Shown: piece by piece, positions 1 to 6,428 of the stretch
Layout: every line of letters begins with the position of its first letter
Numbering within the stretch: position 1 is the first letter of the stretch
Assembly: GCA_024640445.1 (NCBI GenBank)
Contig: JAHEEZ010000174.1
Span: 1 to 7,751 of the forward strand
Direction of reading: 5' to 3'
Source: Acidobacteriota bacterium
GTDB lineage: Bacteria; Acidobacteriota; Blastocatellia; Pyrinomonadales; Pyrinomonadaceae
Length of the DNA: 7,751 nt
Position numbers and translations under genes: made by a program
Notes under the pieces: generated by a model
What the model saw: only the letters and a program-made list of their open reading frames with translations
Told to the model about the DNA's origin: nothing
Databases searched by the model: none

Positions 1-646
1 GGCTGAGCGAAAGGGATTCAAGGTTGAACTCCTCGACGAGCAGTCGGGCAGTGAAGCCGGCATCAAATCCGCGACCTTTCGAGTCGAAGGAGATTACGCT
101 TACGGGCTTCTTGCGGGAGAGGCCGGCGTTCACCGCCTCGTGCGAATCTCACCGTTCAACTCGGGCGGCAGCCGCGAGACGTCGTTCGCTTCTTTCTTTG
201 TCTCTCCGGAGATCGATGACGACATCGAAGTGGATATCCAGGAAAAGGACCTGCGCATCGATACTTACCGCTCGACCGGCGCGGGCGGACAGCATGTGAA
301 CACGACCGACTCGGCTGTTCGGATAACCCATATTCCAAGTGGAATTGTCGTTACATGCCAGAACCAGCGTTCGCAGATCCAGAACCGCCAGGTGGCGATG
401 CAGGTTCTGAGATCGAGGCTATATGAGCTGGAACTCGACAAGCGGCGCGCAGAAGCGGCTGAACTTGAGGAAAGCAAACAGGACATCTCATTTGGTTCGC
501 AGATCCGCAACTATGTCCTTCATCCGTACCGGCTCGTCAAGGATACACGTACAAAGCTGGAACAGTCGGACGTGGACGGCGTACTGGATGGCGACATCGA
601 CGCTTTTATCAAGGAGTTCCTTCTTCGAAAGAGATCCCGGCAGTAG
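1..646 (+). CDS. prfB: Peptide chain release factor 2 (RF2), C-terminal part, 5' end outside window
   Basis: RF2 recognises UGA and UAA in the ribosomal A site and triggers hydrolysis of peptidyl-tRNA in the cytoplasm. The reading frame is open from base 2, so 214 codons are visible out of a usual length near 365. The N-terminal domain, and the programmed frameshift site found in many prfB genes, would lie outside the window. The anticodon-like tripeptide SPF (bases 149-157) sits in a HRLVRISPFNSGGSRETSF context and separates RF2 from RF1, which has PxT there. The catalytic GGQ is at 284-292 within STGAGGQHVNTT, and the residue before it is Ala. The C-terminal part (SQIRNYVLHPYRLVKDTRT, then VLDGDIDAFI) is typical of the family. 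The gene ends in TAG, a stop that RF2 itself does not read, so there is no stop-codon autoregulation at the 3' end. Identification is secure; only the start is unknown. Confidence 0.97.
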   Translation, partial: AERKGFKVELLDEQSGSEAGIKSATFRVEGDYAYGLLAGEAGVHRLVRISPFNSGGSRETSFASFFVSPEIDDDIEVDIQEKDLRIDTYRSTGAGGQHVNTTDSAVRITHIPSGIVVTCQNQRSQIQNRQVAMQVLRSRLYELELDKRRAEAAELEESKQDISFGSQIRNYVLHPYRLVKDTRTKLEQSDVDGVLDGDIDAFIKEFLLRKRSRQ

Positions 647-667
647 TTCGGATACGCGGGTGGTTTC

Positions 668-696
668 TTACCAGCGAGCCGGATTTCGTGTATCAT
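668..696 (+). promoter_or_regulatory. Candidate sigma-70 promoter for ftsK
   Basis: In the 84-bp gap between prfB and ftsK there is TTACCA (668-673, 4 of 6 matches to TTGACA), a 17-bp spacer, and TATCAT (691-696, 5 of 6 matches to TATAAT). Transcription would begin near 703, leaving a leader of about 28 nt before the ftsK ATG at 731. The placement is good but the -35 box is weak, and matches of this quality occur by chance. ftsK could instead be transcribed from upstream of prfB, since no clear terminator follows prfB. Confidence 0.35.
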
Positions 697-730
697 TGGC
701 GATAACTCAACGCCCCGAAGCCCCTGACAG

Positions 731-3133
731 ATGGCAGCACGCACAAGAAAATCCTCTTCCTCAGCAAAACCTACACACTACAACGAGTTTGTCGGTATAG
801 TCTTTTTTGCGCTTGCCGTCCTTTCTTTCATTTCCCTGATCAGCTACAACGCAGGTGACTGGAACCTCAGCACCAGCAGCTCGCAGGAAACAAAGAACTG
901 GGTCGGTCCGGTCGGGTCAGTCTTGGCCGATCTACTGTTTCAAACTATCGGTTCGATGGCGTATCCGCTTCCTGCACTCTTTGTGCTGATAGGAATTCGG
1001 TACCTGTTCGGAAATTCGCCAAAGACACGGATCTCAAAGGCACTTGGCGTCTTGCTTTTTGTCTTTTCCGGCGCGGCGCTTCTAACGCTTTTCGGATTCT
1101 ACGGAGGGCTGGCGGGAGCATTTCTCTATCGTATTGCGGCTTCTTTGCTGAACGACATAGGAACCGGAATAGTATTTTCCGCGCTGCTGCTCGCCTCGCT
1201 CATCCTTGTCACGAACTTCTCTTACTCTTCATTCTTCGAGAGCGTGCAGTTGGCGGGGAACAACTTCCGGATAAGGTTCGCTGAATGGTGGGACCGGTAT
1301 AAGAAGAACCGAGCTGTGGCCGCCGAAGGGAAGGCCGCGGCGAAAGGAAAGACACCTGAACCCGTGAGAGCTAAGACAGGAGCGAATGAGACACTCCTGA
1401 CCGAGCCTCCGACGATCTCAGACGGCAGCGCCAAGGGTAAGGAAGAAGCGGATGTTTTCAGAAGGCTCGATCCGCCGGATATGCTTCCTTTCGGAAACGC
1501 ACCCGCTAAAGCGGAGTTCGCTGAGATGAAAGCCCGTGCCGCGGAAGCCGGAACCGGTGCGGCGTCTGGGAAAGAGATCCCGATACGACCGGAACACGAC
1601 ACCGGGAGTCTGAAGGGTAATGCCGGCGAAGAAGAAAAACCTGAAAAGAAGAAGAAGGATATCGGCGAGTACCAGCTTCCTTCGGTCGAATTTCTGACAG
1701 AACCGCCTCCTCGGATCGAGCAGAACGATAATGAGTTGCTTGCGGTCGCCGACGACCTGACCGAAAAGACCAAGGAATTCAACGTGACCGGTTCCGTGAA
1801 GCACATAGGGCTGGGTCCGGTCGTTACGACCTATGAATTCAAACCTGACGCGGGAGTGAAATACTCCAGGGTGACCGGGCTTGTAGACGACCTGTGTCTG
1901 GCGCTGAAAGCGGAGTCGATCAGGATCGAGCGGATCCCGGGCAAGGCATTCGTGGGGATCGAGGTTCCAAACAAGGTTAGGGAAACGATCTTCCTTCGCG
2001 ACGTGATCGAGTCCGAGAAGTTCAAGAAGGCAGACTCGCTCTTGTCGATCGCCCTCGGCAAGAAGATTGACGGAGCACGCCAGGTGGCGGACCTCGCAAA
2101 GATGCCGCATCTGCTGATCGCCGGAGCTACGGGCGCTGGAAAATCGGTCGGCGTGAACACTTTGATCGTGTCTATCCTCTATAAGGCGAGGCCCGATCAG
2201 GTCAAGTTCATCATGGTCGATCCAAAACGCCTGGAACTGGGCGTTTATTCGGATATTCCCCATCTCGCCACTCCGATCATTACCGATCCGAAAAGGGCTT
2301 CAACGGCTTTGAAATGGGCGGTCTCTGAAATGGAGCGCAGGTACAAGGAACTTGCGGGCTGGGGTGTCAGGAACATCGACGGATTCAACGTCGAGGTAAA
2401 GCGCAGGAATTCCCTGAAACAGTTCGACGAGGACGGCAATCCTCACTCCGCGCTGCCTTATATCGTGATCATCATCGACGAGCTTGCAGACCTGATGATG
2501 GTATCGGGCAAGGAGGTCGAGGAATCGATCACAAGGCTCGCTCAGATGGCGAGGGCGGTCGGCATCCACCTGGTCCTTGCTACTCAGAGGCCGTCGGTAG
2601 ATGTGATCACCGGCCTTATCAAAGCGAATTTTCCTGCAAGGATCTCGTTCCGGGTTTCCTCGAAGATCGACTCCCGCACGATCATCGACGCGAACGGGGC
2701 CGAGAGGCTTTTAGGGAAGGGCGATATGCTGTTCCTTCCGCCGGCGACCTCGCAATTGATTAGGGTTCATGGAGCGTTTGTAGACGAGAAAGAGATCAGG
2801 AAGATCGTTGATCATATCAAAGCCCAGGCCTCGCCGGAGTACGATGAGACGATCACCCAGTCAGAAGAAGAATCGGACGAGTTCGGTGATCTTCCCGGGC
2901 GCGGCGATAAACTCTTCGAAGAGGCATTGAAGACGGTCGTGAGTGCTGGAAGGGCTTCGACCTCGCTTCTGCAAAGGCATCTCAGGATAGGATACGGGCG
3001 GGCGGCCGCGATCCTGGACGCACTCGTCGCAGAAGGATACATCGGCGATATGGACAGTACGAAACGTGCGCGACCGGTTCTGCAGAAGGCCTATGAAGCC
3101 ATGCAAGAGATAGAAGAAGGCCGCGAGTTTTAA
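731..3133 (+). CDS. ftsK: FtsK/SpoIIIE-family DNA translocase
   Basis: This is a hexameric ATP-driven DNA pump that is anchored at the division septum and clears or sorts the chromosome terminus. The protein has 800 residues, close to SpoIIIE and much shorter than E. coli FtsK because its linker is short. Four membrane segments are visible at about 20-39, 60-93, 103-133 and 143-161. A charged, low-complexity linker follows (about 165-330, rich in K, E, A and P). The alpha domain spans about 330-420 and the RecA-like beta motor about 420-710. Walker A is GATGAGKS at 465-472, Walker B is IIIDE with D583 and E584, and the family signature ATQRPSVDVITG follows. The winged-helix gamma domain (about 726-787, LLQRHLRIGYGRAAAILD) normally reads the polar KOPS-like sequences. 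The start is fixed: an in-frame TGA lies two codons upstream (725-727) and the next Met is residue 76. There is no Shine-Dalgarno before the ATG. All motor motifs are intact. Confidence 0.97.
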   Translation: MAARTRKSSSSAKPTHYNEFVGIVFFALAVLSFISLISYNAGDWNLSTSSSQETKNWVGPVGSVLADLLFQTIGSMAYPLPALFVLIGIRYLFGNSPKTRISKALGVLLFVFSGAALLTLFGFYGGLAGAFLYRIAASLLNDIGTGIVFSALLLASLILVTNFSYSSFFESVQLAGNNFRIRFAEWWDRYKKNRAVAAEGKAAAKGKTPEPVRAKTGANETLLTEPPTISDGSAKGKEEADVFRRLDPPDMLPFGNAPAKAEFAEMKARAAEAGTGAASGKEIPIRPEHDTGSLKGNAGEEEKPEKKKKDIGEYQLPSVEFLTEPPPRIEQNDNELLAVADDLTEKTKEFNVTGSVKHIGLGPVVTTYEFKPDAGVKYSRVTGLVDDLCLALKAESIRIERIPGKAFVGIEVPNKVRETIFLRDVIESEKFKKADSLLSIALGKKIDGARQVADLAKMPHLLIAGATGAGKSVGVNTLIVSILYKARPDQVKFIMVDPKRLELGVYSDIPHLATPIITDPKRASTALKWAVSEMERRYKELAGWGVRNIDGFNVEVKRRNSLKQFDEDGNPHSALPYIVIIIDELADLMMVSGKEVEESITRLAQMARAVGIHLVLATQRPSVDVITGLIKANFPARISFRVSSKIDSRTIIDANGAERLLGKGDMLFLPPATSQLIRVHGAFVDEKEIRKIVDHIKAQASPEYDETITQSEEESDEFGDLPGRGDKLFEEALKTVVSAGRASTSLLQRHLRIGYGRAAAILDALVAEGYIGDMDSTKRARPVLQKAYEAMQEIEEGREF

Positions 3134-3148
3134 GTAACCAGGGTCTTC

Positions 3149-3165
3149 CGCGCCCCCACGGCGCG
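3149..3165 (+). other. GC-rich hairpin just after ftsK
   Basis: CGCGCC (3149-3154) and GGCGCG (3160-3165) form a perfect 6-bp stem around the 5-nt loop CCCAC, starting 15 bp after the ftsK stop. No T-run follows on the + strand, so it is not a classical intrinsic terminator. It could slow transcription, protect the ftsK mRNA 3' end, or be chance in GC-rich DNA. Confidence 0.35.
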
Positions 3166-3178
3166 AGATGTCACCATC

Positions 3179-3200
3179 AGCCGGTTCTCACACGCCGGCT
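3179..3200 (+). other. Inverted repeat upstream of comEA
   Basis: AGCCGG (3179-3184) and CCGGCT (3195-3200) are perfect inverted repeats separated by 10 nt, ending 13 bp before the comEA ATG. The site could be a small mRNA hairpin near the ribosome-loading region or an operator-like dyad. No regulator can be named from the sequence. A 6-bp dyad can occur by chance. Confidence 0.3.
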
Positions 3201-3213
3201 ATCCTCGCACAAG

Positions 3214-3555
3214 ATGAATATCCTCACGTTCCGAAAACCAATTGTCGCTATTTTTCTGGTGTTAATTAACCTGACTGCCGCCGGATGCGCACACGAAGCC
3301 GGGATCCCGCTTCCCGCAAATGTGCGCATCGACGCAACTGCTATTGAAATCAATCTTGCGGATGCAGCCGAATTAGAGTCGCTTCCGGGGATCGGCGCGA
3401 GAACCGCAGCCAAGATAATCGAATACAGAACGGCCAATGGACCTTTTCGAAGGACCGAGCAGCTAATGATGGTCGACGGAGTGAGCGAAAGAAAGTTTCG
3501 CGCGCTTCGGGAGTTCGTCATGGTTTCCAGTCCATCGGCTAAAGTCGACAATTAG
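3214..3555 (+). CDS. comEA: ComEA-like helix-hairpin-helix DNA-binding protein, probable lipoprotein
   Basis: ComEA-type proteins bind incoming double-stranded DNA outside the inner membrane during natural transformation and hand it to ComEC. The protein has 113 residues. A positively charged start (RK at 7-8), a hydrophobic stretch (10-20) and AAGC ending at Cys25 look like a lipoprotein signal, although the lipobox is imperfect (Ala at -3). After a short spacer, residues 44-105 form the ComEA-type double HhH: EINLADAAELESLPGIG (motif LPGIG at 57-61), AKIIEYRTANGPF, then VDGVSERKF leading into the closing helix. The start at 3214 is the first ATG in a frame with no earlier start after ftsK. 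No Shine-Dalgarno is visible. Its position directly before comEC supports the competence role. The HhH fold alone could also belong to a general DNA-binding lipoprotein, but the order comEA-comEC makes that less likely. Confidence 0.85.
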   Translation: MNILTFRKPIVAIFLVLINLTAAGCAHEAGIPLPANVRIDATAIEINLADAAELESLPGIGARTAAKIIEYRTANGPFRRTEQLMMVDGVSERKFRALREFVMVSSPSAKVDN

Positions 3556-3573
3556 ATACGATCCATACCTCAT

Positions 3574-6303
3574 ATGGGCAATTCCCTTCCAGGCTCCTCA
3601 CGCCCGGCGGTTTTTCCGCTTGCTGTTCTCGCCGCCGCGTTCTCATCCGGCATATTGCTGGAATCAATGATTCCTTCAGGACCAACTGCCCTGATCGCAT
3701 TGGCCGCGATGACAGGAGCGTTTTCTATTGCCTTTTCCGGGACGCGCTCGCGTACGGCATTGCTCCTGATCGCATTCATGTTCGCGGGGGCTGCCTGCAA
3801 TGCATCGCGAGGAAGGCCCGATGACGACTCTGTCCGCGCGCTGCTGGACAGTGGAGTCATCACAGAAGACGATCCGGTGGACCTGTTGGGAGAGGTGGGA
3901 TTCGGTGCGGAACCTATGCCGAACGGGGCGTTCTTTGACATCGCGTGCGAAGAAGCCGTTATCGGTGGAAGAAGACAAAGAGTTTCCGGAACCGTGAGGA
4001 TCTTTGTCGCGGCGCGTGATCCTGTCGCCGAGGCGGAACTTGCGGGTTTGGATATCGTCCCCGGCAGAAAACTGCTCGTATCACTAAGACTTCAAAGAGA
4101 AGACAAATTCAGAAATCCCGGCGGCACGCATTACGCCGATGTTCTGGACAGGCGTGGCCTTGACGCGTCTGCCACGATCAAGAGCCCTCTTCTGATCGAG
4201 GTCCTCGGGCCTGCCCAAGGACAAATCGTGAACCGTCTTGTAAACCGATTTCGCAAGAATCTAATACGGTCAGCTATTTCCACGTTCGAACAGCCGGCAT
4301 CGGGCGTGGTGGTGGCTTCGGTTCTCGGAAATCGGTACTTTTTGACAAGACAGGCCGCCGACTCATACCGCGATGGAGGCACGTTCCATGTACTGGTCAT
4401 CAGCGGACTCCACGTAACCTTCGTCGGTGGACTGGTGATTTGGCTGCTGTCCGCGTTTTCCTTGAGTAGAGTTTTCAGATTTGGATGTGCGGCCGCAGCG
4501 GTTTGGGCGTTCGCATTCCTCTCCGGTTTGGGAACACCCGTCGTCAGGGCGGCGGTAATGTTCAGCGTGATAGCGATCGCCAACGGCATTTACAGAAGAG
4601 CAAAAGGACTCAATTCTCTCGGGCTTTGTGCTCTCGCGATGCTGTTTTTGGATCCTTCCGATCTTTTTGATCCTTCGTTCCAACTCACGATCGTCAGCGC
4701 GGGAGCGATCGTTGGCGCTGCTTTCCCAATGGTTGAAAAGCTGCGTGCCGTTGGCAGATGGTATCCAGCGCCGAATCATCCGTTCCCCCCGCGCGCACCC
4801 AATGCGCTCATTGTATTTTGCGAAGTGCTCTACTGGTCCCGGGATGAATGGGAATCGAGACGCGGGGGGCAGATTTGGGACTGCGTGCTATTCAAGTCGG
4901 ATCTATCCGGGAAGGCGTGCAAGATTCCGGGCCGCAATGTCGTGACGGCGGCCTTCGAAGGCGTGGTGGTCTCGCTCATCGTCGGTCTGTTCCTGTTGCC
5001 GCTGCTGGTTCTGTACTTTCACCGCTTCGTTCCCGCGGCGCCAATAATGAACCTGACTGCCGGTCTGTTTCTCCTGATCCAGAACTCCTTGGCTCTGATC
5101 GCTTTGGTGCTCTCGCCGGCATCCACGGGCGCAGCGGATTCCTTCGCCTCGCTTTCCGAATTCACGGTCGGCGCTTCGATTTGGCTTCAGCAGGCGGTCT
5201 CATTAATACCCGGAGGTTCGATCCGAGTGCCGGTGTACACGGGTCACGCAGCCCTCCTCTATTTTCTCTACTACGTCCCATTGGTCTTTCTTTCTGGCCT
5301 CGTTTTCCGGTGGGACCCGTTCGCCATAAGGGTTTCCGGGGGGTGGAGACTTGTGAAAAGGATGAGGATGCACCAAGTTTCCTTTGTTATGTTTGCGGCC
5401 TTCGCGGCTACGATAATCTTCCATCCGTTCAGCGAACCTCCGCCTGATGGAAGACTGCGGGTGGACTTTCTGGATGTCGGGCAGGGTGATTCGATGCTGG
5501 TAACGTTTCCGGACGGCAAAACGATGCTGGTGGACGGCGGCGGCCGAAGGAGGATCGAAGGGGGTGTCCCGGAGGATCGTGAAGAAGGAATTCCGTTTGA
5601 GCCTGATCAGAGGGGTATAGGCGAGAGCGTGGTTTCAGAGTTCCTTTGGGAAATGGGCTACTCGAAAATAGACCGGATAGTGGTAACCCATTCCGACGCA
5701 GACCATCTTGACGGCCTCGTAGATGTCGCGCGTAACTTCGAGATCGGCGCCGCGTATTTTGGAGAGGGATACGGTAAAGGAGGTGTGTTTCCGGAATTCG
5801 AACGGATCCTTCGCCGACAAAGTGTGCCGCTGGTCCCGGTAAGGGCGGGAGACAGCTTTGAATCCGGGGAGGCAAGGGTTGAAGTACTAAATCCCCCGGG
5901 AACGGCAGCGATCGACGGTTCTTCTGACAATGACGGCTCCGTAGTGCTTATGATCACGTACGGAATGAGGCGATTTCTATTAACCGGCGATATCGAACTT
6001 GGCGCCGAAGGCGCGATCCTCACAAGATCCGGCGATATCATATCGGATGTGGTAAAGGTGCCGCACCACGGAAGCAGGACATCTTCGACCAGCGCTTTTG
6101 TCTCTGCTGTCTCACCGGATTACGCTGTGATCTCAGTCGGAAAGCGTTCGCCGTTCGGACATCCGCACAAGGAAGTTGTGGAGAGATGGAACGGCTCAGG
6201 CTCGAAGGTTCTCACGACCGGAGACTCGGGGATGATCACGATCAGCACCGATGGTGCATTGCTTGAGGTGCGGGTCTTCGCCGGAGAAAGTTCGGGGAAC
6301 TGA
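3574..6303 (+). CDS. comEC: ComEC/Rec2-family DNA uptake channel with metallo-beta-lactamase domain
   Basis: ComEC forms the inner-membrane channel through which single-stranded DNA enters during natural transformation. The protein has 909 residues. Hydrophobic segments near 12-31, 38-55 and 61-75 come first, then an OB-like DUF4131 region (about 95-210, with the RNPGG..YADVL..RGL pattern). The Competence domain (about 230-590) carries SGLHV at 277-281, GTPVVRAAVM at 320-329 and DPSFQL. A hydrophilic loop at 388-455 interrupts it. A further membrane helix (about 601-617) precedes the metallo-beta-lactamase domain (about 626-909): DVGQGDS (634-640), HSDADH (H706, D708, D710, H711), TGD (D806), PHHGS (830-834) and FGHPH (H863). 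The proposed metal ligands are all present, which fits the suggested nuclease that degrades the non-transported strand. The start is bounded by the comEA TAG, which lies in the same frame seven codons upstream. The 18-bp gap implies co-transcription with comEA. Confidence 0.96.
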   Translation: MGNSLPGSSRPAVFPLAVLAAAFSSGILLESMIPSGPTALIALAAMTGAFSIAFSGTRSRTALLLIAFMFAGAACNASRGRPDDDSVRALLDSGVITEDDPVDLLGEVGFGAEPMPNGAFFDIACEEAVIGGRRQRVSGTVRIFVAARDPVAEAELAGLDIVPGRKLLVSLRLQREDKFRNPGGTHYADVLDRRGLDASATIKSPLLIEVLGPAQGQIVNRLVNRFRKNLIRSAISTFEQPASGVVVASVLGNRYFLTRQAADSYRDGGTFHVLVISGLHVTFVGGLVIWLLSAFSLSRVFRFGCAAAAVWAFAFLSGLGTPVVRAAVMFSVIAIANGIYRRAKGLNSLGLCALAMLFLDPSDLFDPSFQLTIVSAGAIVGAAFPMVEKLRAVGRWYPAPNHPFPPRAPNALIVFCEVLYWSRDEWESRRGGQIWDCVLFKSDLSGKACKIPGRNVVTAAFEGVVVSLIVGLFLLPLLVLYFHRFVPAAPIMNLTAGLFLLIQNSLALIALVLSPASTGAADSFASLSEFTVGASIWLQQAVSLIPGGSIRVPVYTGHAALLYFLYYVPLVFLSGLVFRWDPFAIRVSGGWRLVKRMRMHQVSFVMFAAFAATIIFHPFSEPPPDGRLRVDFLDVGQGDSMLVTFPDGKTMLVDGGGRRRIEGGVPEDREEGIPFEPDQRGIGESVVSEFLWEMGYSKIDRIVVTHSDADHLDGLVDVARNFEIGAAYFGEGYGKGGVFPEFERILRRQSVPLVPVRAGDSFESGEARVEVLNPPGTAAIDGSSDNDGSVVLMITYGMRRFLLTGDIELGAEGAILTRSGDIISDVVKVPHHGSRTSSTSAFVSAVSPDYAVISVGKRSPFGHPHKEVVERWNGSGSKVLTTGDSGMITISTDGALLEVRVFAGESSGN

Positions 6304-6315
6304 CAAAAAGCACGA

Positions 6316-6354
6316 AACGCCCGCAGGTTTTCTTCAAAAAAACCTCCGAGCGTT
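6316..6354 (-). terminator. Composite hairpin in the convergent gap, candidate purH terminator
   Basis: An outer stem AACGC (6316-6320) with GCGTT (6350-6354) encloses an inner stem AGGTTTT (6325-6331) with AAAACCT (6339-6345), with a 4x4 internal loop and a 7-nt apical loop. Read on the - strand, the hairpin is followed five bases later by a run of five T (the complement of 6305-6309), which suits an intrinsic terminator for purH, about 75 nt past its stop. On the + strand no T-run follows, so it would be a poor terminator for comEC. The interrupted stem lowers confidence. Confidence 0.4.
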
Positions 6355-6386
6355 CCTTCAGTCGTCCAAATATGCCACTTTTATAC

Positions 6387-6406
6387 GACAATGGCGCTGC
6401 CTTGTC
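6387..6406. other. Small inverted repeat between comEC and purH
   Basis: GACAA (6387-6391) pairs with TTGTC (6402-6406), and inside it GGC (6393-6395) pairs with GCC (6399-6401) around a 3-nt loop, with one bulged T. It lacks a T-run on either strand. It may be an mRNA 3'-end structure for either converging transcript, or chance. Confidence 0.25.
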
Positions 6407-6428
6407 AACAGTAAGGGACCAAGCCCAA

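Noticed and set aside
656..678. Possible terminator hairpin after prfB (CGC..TGGT with ACCA..GCG)
   Set aside because: The stem needs a three-base bulge and no T-run follows. It is too weak to call.
1222..2263. Long - strand open frames (194 and 281 codons) opposite ftsK
   Set aside because: They lie wholly within ftsK, whose frame has intact family motifs. The low-complexity, Ser/Arg/Phe-rich translations are typical reverse-strand shadows of a codon-biased gene.
4650..4675. Direct repeat GATCCTTC (4650-4657 and 4668-4675)
   Set aside because: It encodes the two DPS triplets of LDPSDLFDPSFQL, a conserved ComEC region. Protein constraint explains it.
4848..5447. 199-codon + strand open frame inside comEC
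   Set aside because: It is fully contained in the ComEC frame, and its Arg/Gly/Ser-rich translation matches no recognisable family.
5689..5706. HSDADH instead of HxHxDH in the ComEC nuclease domain as a lost metal ligand
   Set aside because: As I recall, Asp at this position is common in ComEC-type metallo-beta-lactamase domains, so it does not indicate inactivation.
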